This document shows, piece by piece, positions 13,101 through 22,909 of a stretch of 64,000 nucleotides of DNA. The notes under the pieces are model-generated. The model worked only from the letters and a program-made list of their open reading frames with translations, was not told where the DNA came from and searched no databases. A program made the translations under genes and the position numbers. Numbering within the stretch: position 1 is the first letter of the stretch; every line of letters begins with the position of its first letter. This DNA is from Linanthus parryae (taxonomy: Eukaryota; Streptophyta; Magnoliopsida; Ericales; Polemoniaceae), in the NCBI GenBank assembly GCA_023055425.1, contig JALGPY010000001.1:109101057-109165056 (forward strand), in the 5' to 3' direction.

Positions 13101-13473
13101 GAAGAGGGTGCTTAATGAGTGCAGGTCAGTCAGTGAGCTTGGAAAAGTCCAAGTTATTTCCAAGCCCTATTGTTACTAAAAGTATGGCTAGAGAGCTGAG
13201 TAATGTGTTGGGAATTTCTCTCATTGATGATATGGGAATCCATTTGGGTATGACTTTGATTCACTCCAAGTTTGGTGAAAAACAAATTTTTGATTGATAA
13301 AGTTCAGCAGAAGCTCTCTTTTTGGAAGGCTGTTCAACTTTCCTTGGCAGGAAGAATTACTCATAGTCAATATGTCCTTCAGGCTCTTCTAGCTTATGCT
13401 ATGCAATCTGTGTTATTGCCTGTCTCAACCATAGATGAGATTACTAGAATTTGTAAGAGCTTCCTTTTTTTTT

Positions 13474-13504
<31 letters not shown>

Positions 13505-16500
13505 GGGGGGCATGCACAAAGCAAAGCAAGTTCGGGTTTGAAGGATTTGAGAAATTTTAACAAGGCTCTATTAGCAAAAGCTGGTTGGAAAATAATTTCT
13601 AATTGGTCTTCTTTCTGGGGCTAGAGAGCTGGTTTTGAAGTATGTGAGGCCTCCAATTGGAGAGGGGGGTACTAAAAGTAAACCCTACTACTCTAAGGTT
13701 TGGAAGCACATTTATATAAGTCTTGGTAATGTTTCTTTTGGTATTGGTATGAATGTTAAAAATGATCAAGGTGCTTCCTTTTGGGTGGATTAATGGTTGG
13801 TGCACTTTAGGCTTGTTGAGAGGTGGCTAATAAAGATCTTTTGCAAACTGTAGACCAATATTGGGATGATAAAATTTGGGTGGGATTTTCATCTTCTTTC
13901 TTGGAAGCTCCCGGATCCTCTTTTGGATCTTTTGCAGTTAGTAACCATTCAAAAAGCTAGTACTGTTTCTGATGAAGTGGCTGCATGAAAGAGGTAAGTT
14001 TTTTGTGGCCTCTGCTCATGAGGAAAATTCTAAACAAAGTATTAGACCTCCTAGTGATAAAAAATGGAAGAGGGTGTGGAAGTTGAACGGGTATATAAGA
14101 TGTAGGTCCTTCATTTGGCTTTTGAGACATGACAGGTTGTTGACTGAACAGCTCAAAGCAAGAAGAGGAATTATTCATGATGCATCTAGTGGTTGTGTGT
14201 GTGAATCTCCTCTTCATGTCATAAGAGATAGTTATCTTGCTCTCAGTATTTGGAAACACCTAGTTCATGATGATTTTTGGTCAAAATTCTGCAACTATGA
14301 TCTGGTTGATTGGTTGGATTTGAATTTGTGCCGTGAATGGGGTAAGAGGTTAGATGTTGATTGGCCTACTCTCTTTTTGGTAACCACTTCTCAAATTTGG
14401 TTTTTGCACAATTGGAAGAGTTTCGGCACTGGCAAGCCAAGAGAGTGATGCAGCGGCATCTTCTTGATCCAAAAAAATTAACGTGTTGCTCCTGTGATGG
14501 TCAAATGGGTGGTACCACCTTCTGGTAAGATTAAAATTAATGTGGAATGTGTTGTTAATAAAAATGGTAGAACCAGTATTGGAGCAGTTTGCAGAAACCA
14601 TCAGGGCACTTGGTTATGGGGTTTACAACAAGTTTTGGTGCCTACTTCAGTGTTACAAGGTGAGATGTGGGCTATCTTGTTGGTCTGTTGGCTGTGAAGG
14701 AGATGGATCAAACTCAATGCATTGTTGAATCTGATTCTGCAGATGCTGTGTCCATGTTTGGATTCCTCTCTTGGTGGTATGGTGAGTTTGATCAGAAATC
14801 TTCTTGAAGATACTCGAGGTGAGGTTCACATTTGGAGAGAAGGTAGTGGCTAACTGTTTAGCTCAAAGCTGCTTTTTTGCGGATTTAGATAAGCATTTTT
14901 TTCTCCCCATTCTTTCTGTTCTGAGGTTTTGGAGTTTGATGATTATGGGTTAGGTTGTATTAGATCTGTGTTTTAGGCTTGAAGCCTTCTTACTGTACCA
15001 AAAAGAAAAGGTTGTGGGATCCAGGTTATGGGATTCATCATTTGGCCACGAAAGTCTTGGCTGAGATAGATGTGCGCAGAGGTGGTAGGAGGAAGTCGTG
15101 AGAATGGTCTCGAGGGTGAGCTTGACATCTGGCTCTTTTGATAAACAAGCTAGATTGGAGTTCATCAGTTGGAGCCAGAAATCTAGAACTCTGGTTAGAA
15201 GAGGGTGACACATGCTCAAAACATCCATCATCTAGCTATTCCAACATGAGATCAAAATTCATTTACTGTATCCTAGGAAGCATGAACACTCGACAATAGG
15301 GGTTGTAGCATTGTCGGACACTCTGTACTGTACGAAACATCGGAATACGTGTCAAACATGCCAGATCACGCTCTTTTATAAATTTTATTAGACTGGACAC
15401 TTCAAAGACACTTGATGACGCACTGCAGTTCCTGCTTTGTGTTTATTAGACTTTTAGACGGTGGTTTTTAATATAAAAAAAAGTGCCTAACAAAAAATAT
15501 ATAGTAAGGCTAAAGTACATATAATAACTATGATTAATTAGGAGATCGGTACATGGAAAGGTTGTTCTTTTGAACAAAATGCTCAAGCGAGTCTTTAAGT
15601 TCTCACATCAACAGTCTTGAGGGTCTTCATGGACAAAACTTGTCTAACTAGGGCCCAGGTAAAAAAACTCGCCTTTATTTTTTTCTTATACCTAATCTAA
15701 TGATTTATGTGATATTTAAGTTATAAATACTAAAGAAGTTCCTGCTCTTTCTCCTGCTTCTTCGGGCTCAACTCGCAACCTTGGAACAAATGGATACAGT
15801 CTCTATGCACTGCTTCGAAGTCCAAACATATGCAAAACAACATTTGGAAACTTTGCTTCTCAGCTGGGATTTACTACATTTGGAGGGGGAGTAACAACAG
15901 AATTTGTAGAGGAAAGCAACCGAACCCGAGGTCAATCACCAGAAAAGTGTCACTTGCAATCAGAGCTAGACTGGTCGATCAAAAGTTGAACAATAATCCT
16001 AAATTTATTCAAATCTTTAGAAGTTGGGGCATTTGCTAGTGCTCGCTATGTTTACTAGCTTGTTCGCTGGGTTTGTGTAGGTTCTAGTTTAGATCAAGGT
16101 TTTCAAACCCCGTGGGTCAACATAAACCCATAGAGGGTGGGAAGACTCGACTCGTGACCCGTGATCCGAGACTCGCCCGGGTCACGTTTTACAAACTTCA
16201 ATCTTTTAAGTACATGTGACTTCTCACCTATGAAAAGTAATTTTTTTTTTAATCTTTGATGATTAAATGCCACATTTGTCTTTGTGTACATAAAATTGGC
16301 TCAATGCTACAAGAGTTAAATTCAAAAGTTTTAGTATTAACTCCAATTAATTAATTTCTTTATTATTCATTTATATTCTTCCTTGCATCGAGCCACTTAT
16401 TTGAGGTAAAAGCCACTAATTTGAAGGGTGTAACTAAAATTTACTAAGCTAAATTCTATATACAATCTCTTAAAATAAGTCTCAAAAAATGAACTCACGA

Positions 16501-19500
16501 CTGATATCACAAGATTAAGAGATAAACTATAACGACTGATATCTAATTTGATTAAAAGCCCATTTTTTTCGTGCACTAAAAGATCAAAAACATAATAAAG
16601 CTACACTATTTACACAATGAGTTGACTCGGTAAACCCGCGAATGAACTCACGGGCCTACAGGTTTGCACGGGTTTGTCAGCCACCAGGTTTTATCGAGCG
16701 GGTGAACCTGATTGCCCGTGTAGACTCGTAAACACGTGAAACCCGCGGGTCAACCCGCAAGTTTGACTACCATGTTTAGATCTTTTGTATACAAAAGGTA
16801 TGCCCTAGTATATTGTTGTTGTCTCCTTTTTTAATACATTGAAATTTACCCCTAAAATTACTACTTCCGCTTCGTCATAAAGTTTCCATTTTGACTTTTA
16901 CCACTATTCACCGGGTCAAAGATTTGATTAGCAAAATGATACAAGAACTTGGTAATCTTTTCACGGTGTCGTAGAGTAAATTTACTCTACGGCACCCATG
17001 AAAAAATTACCAAAAAAAAACATGTTTTGCTATCCAAATCACCGGGTCAAAGTGACATGGTTACGGGTGGAAAAGTCAAGTTGGAAACTTTTTGGCGAAA
17101 CCGAGTTAGTAAAACAGTTGAAACCAATCTCGTCATCCACTTGGATGATGATATTAACGTATACGTGCCGGGTTTGTGTCCTTATATCATGTGTCCTTTC
17201 TCATATCTTATTGAAGGTTACCTTGCTATGATATCTGAGTTTCTCTGTAAACATTTCTTTTCATATTCATAATTTTTTAATTGCCTATCAAAAAAAAATA
17301 CAAAAGACATCACAGGTGTCAGGTTGTACGAAAAGAGAAAAAATTGACAGTACAAGAAGATACCTCTTTGTATGCTTGATGCTGCCAGTGACCTTCTGAC
17401 AACCCACCACCTAAGGGTGGACCCTGGTACTCATTTGATTCTGCAAGAAAGATAATGAGATCATTATGTCATATCACACGGCAGGCTGCTATATAAAGTA
17501 AAAGTGTCAGTATGATGAAAAGACGACGTTTAAAGTCAGAACAAGGGAAACCGAATTCAGAACATGCTGTCAGGGAAGTTTCCAGTAATGTAACATATAA
17601 CAAATCATTTACAGAAGAGACGAGATATGCTCAAAATATTGCCAACAAAGAATGAAAATCATGACTGAAAACTTGAGTTTTTACAGATGAAATACCAGCT
17701 CCGACTTCCGAGGCTGGACCCACTTGATCGGATGCACTATCCATGTTCAGTTGTTGGAGAAGCTCACTTATGGCAATCAGGTTTTTACAAGGCCACACTT
17801 GCTCCATATCTCCACATGCATAGTTCCTATTGAGCGCACCCATTACAAATAGTTTGATCATCTTCACCAACCTACGGCATTCTTTCTTGTTGACGCGAGA
17901 AATATCAGTCCTCCGAAGTACCAATAAGTTCATGGACTTTTCAAGAACAATCCTAAGCGACTGCAGTTGAGCAAGTTGCACTTTGTCCTGCAGGAGATAT
18001 AAATACATCAAAACACAAGAAGAACTGCAATTAGTAGAAGAAAATGAATCTGGAATAGATCTCTACCTTGGATACCAACTCCTCTAGTCGCTTATGTCCA
18101 TCGAGCAGAACTGTAAAATACATCCCCGCGATGTACTTAAGCTGCCAGGATATATAAGCAGTAACAAAATAATAGACAACAGATTAGCATGGAGACGACC
18201 TATCAGAATCACCATAACAGCAATTTAGTACTTCATCAATTTAAGTTCTTGCTGCAGAGAAAAAAGTATACCTTTTGATGTAAGTGATCATACCAGTCAT
18301 CCACAAGCACCTCAACACTGGGATCCGGAGATTGACACAATTCTGCTAAACAGGCAATGACAAAAAACGTTGTTGGTTACATGACCAAGGTAGTTATAAA
18401 CAACTCTTGCATCCAAGGTTCGCGTGCATTTATAAACTCTGCCATAGGCTCATAAGCGCACACTAATCAATATGGTTCTCGGTAATTACAGATTACAGTG
18501 GAATATAGTTGCTACTTTACGACGTTGGATAGACATTTCGACGGCATTAGAAGATTTGCCGCATAACAAACTTCAAAGTATAAAATATTAGGATAAACTC
18601 GCGGTTCAAGACCAAGTTTCTCTCTACCAACTAATCCATCTGCTCGAAGGAGTTAGCGAAGGGGGTATGCCTGATTGGGCTGTAATGAAGGGCTATAGCT
18701 TTTAATAATCACACAAAAACTAATATATTTTTTTGTTAGTGCTAGGATGAGACGTCTTTACCAAAAATAAATAGATCATAATACTCAACAAAACACATAA
18801 CAACGGCCAACTTCTTAAAAGCACAAAAATATTCAACTCCGCGAATGGAGTTCAATTAAGTTTAGAAATGTGAATAAAAGAGAAAATAATGAAGAAAAAG
18901 CTACCAGCAGCATATTGATTTAAACGTGCACAGCAACATTTTTTTTTGGCACTTGAATAAAGTTGTGAGGGTAAGCATTTTGAGGAATATTTTCACACTT
19001 TTTTCCCTCATTGATAAAGAGGCATTACCAATATATAACACTTTCAAAAATTGTTATTGTGTTTCACCTTGCCCGCCAGCTGTGTCACAAGCAGGGGCCC
19101 CTGAGCCCAGGTGTTGCAAAACCAACACTGAGCCATCAGACAAGGCTATTAAGAATGTTGACAGCTGGACCTGCCTGCAGCCTAAACAGATGAAAGAGAC
19201 GAATTCCACAAACGAATGCGCCATTGCGCACTTGGAAAATACTTTGTAACTAATTCTGACTTGAATATTTGAAGGATTCCTTTTAGTTCGATTTTAGGAA
19301 TTCTTTATTCCTACAAATTGTGGGAAAGCTAAGAAACATTTTTTTTAGAAGCAGCTGTTCCCCCTCAGGCCACTCCTCCGCAACGTAAAGATCAATTAGC
19401 GAGGTTTTAGGCCGATACAATAATAAACAGATTATCTACCAATATGCCACCCATGAGTACGTCAAATAACATCAATAGTGTTGGTTTCAGAAGATGGAAT

Positions 19501-20539
19501 GTCTAATATTTTTTACCAAGTTTCCAATCCAAAGAAAAGTTTCTTGGGATATTAAATTAATGGAATTGGGATATGAATGGAATATAATTGTGATCATGGA
19601 ACATCCCAGCGTATGAACACACAGCATCTATTCCCAAATTTTATCAAAATAACAGTCACTGATGCCTATTGTTTTGTTATTTAATGGAAGATGGACATAC
19701 ATTATTAAACGGCATTTGTAATGTTTATTACAAAAGAAAAAAGACAAACAAACAAAAAGCCAAGTTTGTCCAAGAATGATTTGCGCATAAGCAAAACCTC
19801 CTACTCAACCAAAGAAAATCCAGCTTGCGTAAATAGGGATAGAAAGGACCACAAATTCAAGGGAACAGCTCAGGGAAGGTCCTCTAGGGAATTGACCATT
19901 ACCTTGGAGATGAATTCTTGAACTAGGCCATAGTTGTTTTCCACTCCGAAGTGCACAACAAATCTTCATACGTGAGACAAGTTCAGGAATTGTCCTCCGC
20001 AGATTGCGGCATGTCTCTTTGTCAAGACGATGAATATCGGCACTCGAGAGTTTAAGATAGGTGCTAGCTCCTTCAAAGAAACATTTGGATTCAAGGAAAC
20101 GTTCTTTTAACACTTGGGTCTGCAGGAGAAAACTAAGTTGATCAACAAACTAGGCAAAAAAACAAGTCATTGGCACAAGTAGAAATAAAAATGGTTAAAT
20201 AAGTAAAGGACCCTGGATAGCAGTTGTCCGAGTCGCTTGCACTCGAATTCAACTGAAGGTAGAAGAACCCTCAAAAGGTCAACCTGCCAAGAGATATACA
20301 GGGAACAACGGGTAAGCATGTATGCAACAAAAATTGGTATAGCAGAATAAACATTACAAGTGAAAAAAGCATAGGTGTATTGTATCTAATAAGAGTTTTG
20401 GCAGCTGTTGAATGTGCCGCGAAAGAAAAGGCATACGCAGGTAGCAGAAAGAAAATAAGTAGACCTCTTGACATGCTAGTTTATACAAGCCTGTATCAGA
20501 CCCCATTTCCGTCTCACTGGGACTCGTCGAGTCACTCAT
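3509..20539 (-). CDS. Unrecognised host gene, 14 coding exons, five A-B-C exon modules, 634 aa
   Basis: Joining 14 minus-strand coding exons gives an uninterrupted 634-residue protein from ATG (20539) to TGA (3511-3509). Exons: 20465-20539, 20212-20283, 19903-20119, 18272-18345, 18067-18141, 17696-17987, 17364-17440, 6419-6490, 6126-6338, 4593-4670, 4315-4510, 4113-4186, 3916-3990, 3509-3823. Every border is GT-AG. The protein is five repeats of a three-exon module: A (~24 codons, ending in a Tyr/acid pattern such as WVYEE or DDVYEE), B (24-26 codons, charged, probably helical) and C (with a motif such as RTDISRVNKKECRRLVKMIK). Exons enter A in phase 1, A-B and B-C are phase 0, and C leaves in phase 1, so each module is symmetric. 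I see no signal peptide, membrane segment or catalytic motif and do not recognise the family. Expression is not shown; the intact frame over 14 exons argues for function. Confidence 0.8.
4315..4670 (-). CDS. Host gene module 4 (exons B4, C4)
   Basis: B4 (4593-4670) is 26 codons, starting IRGFRKKFSPELDDE, with acceptor cattgcag and donor GTGACT. C4 (4315-4510) is 65 codons plus one base and holds RADLAVVSMVECLGRLVRV, followed by a Cys/Lys-rich end. The donor AAT|GTAACT leaves one base, matching the phase-1 rule for C exons. The A part of this module is in the fused exon at 6126-6338. Confidence 0.73.
4671..6125 (-). other. Host gene intron (between A4 and B4)
   Basis: A 1455-bp GT-AG intron. 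It contains a short TTG microsatellite (4896-4912), AT-rich sequence and a small Helitron (5330-5554). The words TTCTTAATCTTCCCCCGCT occur at about 5280 and again at 5581, flanking the Helitron as an 18-19 bp direct repeat. Segments at 4980-5110 and 5750-5850 are rich in GGGTT/AACCC words like those in the MITE at 16.1 kb, but I cannot delimit an element. Confidence 0.6.
5330..5554 (+). mobile_element. Short non-autonomous Helitron
   Basis: It starts TCTATACTAATAATATATG at 5330 and ends CTAG at 5551-5554, lying between host A and T as Helitrons do. Sixteen bases before the end is a perfect stem CCACGC-ATC-GCGTGG (5527-5541). The 5'-TCTATACTA start and the GC-rich hairpin followed by CTAG(T) are standard plant Helitron ends. 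No coding capacity; 225 bp. Confidence 0.78.
6126..17440 (-). CDS. Host gene module 3 (A3, B3, C3) fused to exon A4
   Basis: A3 (17364-17440) ends HQAYKE before GTATCT. B3 (6419-6490, 24 codons, starting LQTLRIVHSS) lies 10.9 kb away across a transposon-filled intron. C3 carries WAEFASLSKEKCYYRMMLI. It runs without an intron straight into A4, which ends WRDWVYEE, in a single 213-bp exon (6126-6338). In modules 1, 2 and 4 a phase-1 intron separates C from the next A, so this one was probably lost precisely. Acceptors tttcttgcag, atgcag and ttattgcag are visible. Confidence 0.72.
7261..8391. mobile_element. Mutator-like non-autonomous element
   Basis: Ends are GGGTTAATTGCATTTTACCC on the left and the complement of GGGTTAATTTAATTGTAC on the right. 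They are flanked by TTATTAAAA (7252-7260) and TTACTAAAA (8392-8400), a 9-bp TSD with one mismatch. A 9-bp TSD points to Mutator-like elements. The 1.13-kb interior has no intact gene. It includes a C-tract (7309-7333) and a stretch of repeated TTCTTCATC/TTCTTC words near 8210-8270 that may be captured sequence. Confidence 0.62.
7309..7333. repeat. Poly-C tract
   Basis: Twenty-four C residues broken by a single A at 7319. Likely length-variable and prone to sequencing error. Confidence 0.9.
8560..9290 (+). pseudogene. Older LINE remnant, left part
   Basis: Heavily decayed. Around 8690-8860 it reads like the end of a DUF4283 domain (RQWFFEGDRVLNDW, then ESVWVHLIGVPVIRF). It jumps directly to the end of an endonuclease domain near 9050-9100 (DWSVLHHVSDHFPIM, holding the conserved SDH) and the EN-RT linker (LEVKGFRDRVGGW, KSDLLKDEIKQ, NKEEFPQW). 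The intervening EN core is missing, so this copy had an internal deletion. It resumes at 15011 after the younger LINE. Confidence 0.6.
9302..10215 (+). pseudogene. LINE ORF1 (DUF4283 and zinc knuckle), frameshifted
   Basis: Begins MEVEENSPPSFLQPPP; about 120 low-complexity and acidic residues precede the DUF4283 core (ALIIKVLGNNRRVLHNRL, VRFYLKENYDHVLLNGPWMV). A frameshift near 9900 moves the reading to EVTPIWLRLRGISVEYFN, and another near 10095 to a CCHC knuckle CFECSTYTHVKDHC (10142-10183). It ends at TGA 10213-10215. ORF1 proteins of this type bind LINE RNA. The first ORF (9302-9919) is only the N-terminal part. Confidence 0.8.
10171..10358 (+). repeat. 94-bp exact tandem duplication
   Basis: Copies 10171-10264 and 10265-10358 appear identical, starting GAAGGATCATTGCCCGTCCG. 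The duplication repeats the end of the knuckle and the ORF1 stop. With no divergence visible, it is recent or an assembly artefact. Confidence 0.92.
11071..14960 (+). pseudogene. LINE ORF2 (EN, RT, zf-RVT, RNase H), broken
   Basis: EN starts MKIAVWNCRGVGNNDT with LLVLVEPRV and LLAGDFNQV, but the late catalytic SDH appears as SDN near 11690, after a stop. RT pieces: FKSPGPDE near 12330, IKNDIAKAYDKV near 12730, and FLAYDLLLF near 13050, where the family has F-ADD-LLLF, so a catalytic Asp is now Tyr. A T19-G27 tract replaces the RT/zf linker at 13465-13510, followed by GLKDLRNFNKALLAKAGW. zf-RVT: 13972-14448. RNase H-like: from 14494 (WVVPPSGKIKINVE), with the first catalytic Asp replaced by Glu. 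Multiple frameshifts; inactive. Confidence 0.83.
13465..13510 (+). repeat. T19-G27 homopolymer junction
   Basis: Nineteen T (13465-13483) directly followed by 27 G (13484-13510) inside the LINE ORF2 remnant. It takes the place of roughly the FLWGG...GGLG linker of the reverse transcriptase. Confidence 0.95.
15011..15262 (+). pseudogene. Older LINE remnant, right part
   Basis: Continues the EN-RT linker interrupted at 9290. It reads ATKVLAEIDVRRGG, then LDWSSSVGARNLELWLEEGD, matching the family pattern 'SW.QKSR..WL.EGD.NTKFFH'. It decays after about 15260. Stops in all frames. Confidence 0.55.
15720..16080 (+). pseudogene. LINE 3' fragment (zf-RVT C-terminus)
   Basis: The frame at 15830-16039 reads NIWKLCFSAGIYYIWRGSNN and ends FIQIFRSWGIC. 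This is the tail seen after the zinc-binding RT-associated domain in plant LINEs ('YhIWrERN.R...W'). It is a separate truncated copy from the two nested LINEs. Confidence 0.6.
16096..16774. mobile_element. MITE with GTTTAGATC target duplication
   Basis: Flanked by GTTTAGATC at 16087-16095 and 16774-16782, an 8- or 9-bp TSD depending on where the end is set. Ends are AAGGTTTTCAAACCCCGTGG and the complement of ATGGTAGTCAAACTTGCGGG. Subterminal GGGTCAAC/CCCGCGGGT words are dense. Eight bp would make it hAT-like, nine bp Mutator-like. Non-coding. Confidence 0.7.
16951..17011. repeat. 61-nt near-perfect hairpin
   Basis: Left arm GGTAATCTTTTCACGGTGTC plus GTAGAGTAAA pairs with TTTACTCTAC plus GGCACCCATGAAAAAATTACC. 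There are about three mismatches or indels and no loop. It looks like two element termini placed head to head, or a very short foldback. Confidence 0.75.
17696..18345 (-). CDS. Host gene module 2 (exons A2, B2, C2)
   Basis: A2 (18272-18345) enters in phase 1 and ends WYDHLHQK before GTATAC. B2 (18067-18141) is exactly 25 codons, starting LKYIAGMYF, between ctggcag and GTAGAG. C2 (17696-17987) holds the clearest module motif, RTDISRVNKKECRRLVKMIK, followed by a longer acidic, Gln-rich tail (about 45 residues) than other modules. The C2 donor GTATTT was chosen because it keeps phase 1 into the next A exon; another nearby GT would break the frame. Confidence 0.75.
18346..19902 (-). other. Host gene intron (C1 to A2)
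   Basis: A 1557-bp AT-rich intron with donor GTAATG and acceptor gtttag. Nothing else recognised in it; the open frame at 18926-19249 has no recognised content. Confidence 0.6.
19903..20539 (-). CDS. Host gene module 1 (exons A1, B1, C1)
   Basis: A1 (20465-20539, 25 codons) carries the start codon. The acceptor gatttgcag precedes CATG, so the exon has one untranslated base before the ATG. It begins MSDSTSPSETEMGSD and ends LYKLACQE. B1 (20212-20283) is 24 codons, starting VDLLRVLL. C1 (19903-20119) is 72 codons plus one base, with the module motif SADIHRLDKETCRNLRRTI. Donors are GTCTAC, GTCCTT and GTAATG. The start was chosen because it is the first ATG after a good acceptor and is in phase with all later exons. 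Confidence 0.75.
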
Positions 20540-20540
20540 G

Positions 20541-22909
20541 CTGCAAATCAACAAACAAAAGCAAGGTGATGTTGATAGTCAAACTCATTACCATAGCCGA
20601 CGTGGCAGCACCGAGTCAATTTTGATGAAAATGAATTCAAGGAAATTATAAAGAATTTTCGAATTTATTCATTTTACGAATAAACTATGAATTCAGCACA
20701 ATACACAGAGGAGAAGATGAATCTGAAAAGACTACTCACATTCACTGTCATGAATTTGGGGCTCAGTGATAATAAGCAGGATGTGGAGGTTAACTGTAAT
20801 GTAGAGAGAGAGAGCGCTTCAGCTATTGTAGTTGCTGCACCAATATAGACACACACGAGTTGTAGCATTGAGGGATATCGATCTAATGAATGAAAACTCT
20901 GATCTCAATTCTTTTTCCGCAAATCAAATCATGGGTTCGTCATTCTCAATGTCTTTCCTGTCCCTCTCTGATTGTTACATTTGGTATCATACCTACCGTT
21001 TCTGCGACCGTGCAGTGAAGGCCTAAACCAGATGCATAATGAAACTTGCAAACTCCAATGATAGCAGAATTGAGAAAATTGAAGCTCAATTGAAAGATTC
21101 GGACGACTTGACGGGTGAACTGAGATCGTATCTCCAGGAGAAAATCGACAAGGTGGTCAGCTAGTTTGATATAATAGAAGTTAAAAGTATAGCATAGAAG
21201 ATAAGCTTGATCAGCTAAACAATGTTTCAATCTCATGGCTGATGGTTGATTCTGCTGACCAGTCTAAAGAAGTTTTGGCAGACGACAAACAAGAGATGGG
21301 AAGCTCGGCTGGTGTAAAGCTAGCTGACAGAGTAGAGTGGAATCGGACCCAACCTGTTCGATGAAATGCCCCAAAGTCGGTATGGTAATTATACAGAGAT
21401 GTTTAACCAATGCATGAGGTACCAAATGTGAACTCAGCTTGTTTAAAGTTTGATGAAAAGAGGCTAAAAGTATATGCTGATTATAAATATGCAAGCTAGC
21501 GTGCTTATGGAACTGCAAAATCAAACTTTGGTGGCTAAACAAGGATCCGGTGGTGCAATGGAATATCTGCATGCTGAAATATGCCTCCCTAATAGGCTTC
21601 CAGGACTTTTGAAACCACCAAAGAATGTTATGGACATTATTGAACCTATGTTGAGTGATCTTCCCACTGAGATGTACACATTTGGAATTACATTGTTGGA
21701 TTTTTTTGTGGGATAATGATTGATTATGCAAATGTGGAGAAGAATAGAGTGTTGTACCCACTGTTATCTACTACTTTGAAAGGATTGGGGCATGATGATC
21801 GGGGGACCAAAGCCATGGTTGGGAATGGTCAAGTCACTACTTGACGTGAACTACACATTTCGGATGTCTAAAAATCAACTGCATTGTCAAATGATATGAT
21901 ATCTAGTATATTAGAATTTGATTTTGGCAGGATTCTTTGTTAGAACTACAAACTCAACTTTTACAGAAAAGTATGACATGATTTTGGGAAACAAGGATTA
22001 TTAGCAAAGAAGCCCACCAGCCATTACCATGAGGATAAGTAATTCCTTTAATACAATGTTTCCATGGATGTAGATAAATGATAATCGTTATTAGTTACTG
22101 AAAACATTATATGGGCAGAGAAATACAACTCCGAATTGGGTGATGGGTCCTCATTTCATGAAACACTTGAATTAGGAAATTTTTCTGGGAATGATCCTCC
22201 TTTCATTTGGGAGATATTCTCTGGTGTGATCTTTGAGGGTGAGGGTCCATTGGAGGGAAGGGTATATGGTAACAGGCAGAGGGTGACTGATACAGAGGGA
22301 TTAACAAACCAAGAATTCATGGAGTGCGTTGATTTGAGACACTGTTGAGGTTGAAGAATGTCGATAAGAAGTGATCAAGGAACTCGTGTCATAGTTTCAT
22401 TGCCTCAAACTCTACAAATCCTTTGTGTGAATAAATTACAAGTTACCAAAACTATTAGTTCCGGAAAGATGTTGGAAGCTCGACTGCTAGCTGAATTGCT
22501 GGATATTCTTATAAACCTCGTTGGAACTATAGCATCTAGTCCTGTCAGTCTGAATTCTGAGTACAAGGTTGAACTGGGATTTATTGAATGATCATCATTG
22601 TCAATTCATAAGTTTGTTGCAGAGCACATTGTTTAAGCACGGAAAATGACAACAGTTAGCGTGATTAGTCCACTGTCTTCGCCTAATCTATACCTTATAG
22701 ATTCACGGTTCACATTTAGGTTTCTCACTTGGGATTCTATTAGACCTACACACAGTATGATGTTTAATGTATCATCAGCAGCAAAAAGTAGTTAGTTTGG
22801 TAATAGCGCATCATGCATAGCTGCAAGGGAACCCTAGGGTTTCGCAAGCGGCTACTCGAAGCCCTAAAGGCAACAGAGACAATCAATCAAACGTGCTACA
22901 AGAACATAC
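20541..22909 (-). other. Probable first intron of the host gene, with degenerate inserts
   Basis: Bounded by donor AAG|GTATGTTC (22909 side) and acceptor gatttgcag (20541 side). Between 21020 and 22600 are plus-strand fragments of open frame, for example RIEKIEAQLKDSDD near 21065, a stretch ending EMYTFGITLLDFFVG near 21710, and two ~75-codon frames at 22136-22591. All are broken by stops and I cannot assign them to a family. Confidence 0.45.

Larger units (their letters stand above)
9291..15010 (+). mobile_element. LINE (L1-like non-LTR retrotransposon), nested, decayed
   Basis: About 5.7 kb with ORF1 (DUF4283, CCHC) and ORF2 (EN, RT, zf-RVT, RNase H) in order. The 3' end reads CTTACTGTACCAAAAAGAAA. 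Flanks GTTTATGGGATCC (9278-9290) and GGTTGTGGGATCC (about 15010-15022) fit a 13-bp TSD with two mismatches. Older-LINE coding sequence on the two sides joins up, confirming a nested insertion. All ORFs carry stops or frameshifts. Confidence 0.82.
6491..17363 (-). other. 10.9-kb intron of the host gene
   Basis: Lies between exons A3 and B3, with donor GTATCT on the A3 side and acceptor atgcag on the B3 side. It contains a Mutator-like MITE (7261-8391), an older LINE interrupted by a 5.7-kb LINE, a separate LINE 3' fragment (15720-16080), a hAT- or Mutator-like MITE (16096-16774) and a near-perfect hairpin (16951-17011). The LINEs lie on the opposite strand to the gene. The rest is AT-rich with nothing recognised. 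Confidence 0.7.

Noticed and set aside
21264..21761. 165-codon minus-strand ORF
   Set aside because: No recognisable motif; lies in the probable first intron. A plus-strand frame nearby ends like a kinase fragment (YTFGITLLDFF) but is too short between motifs to call.
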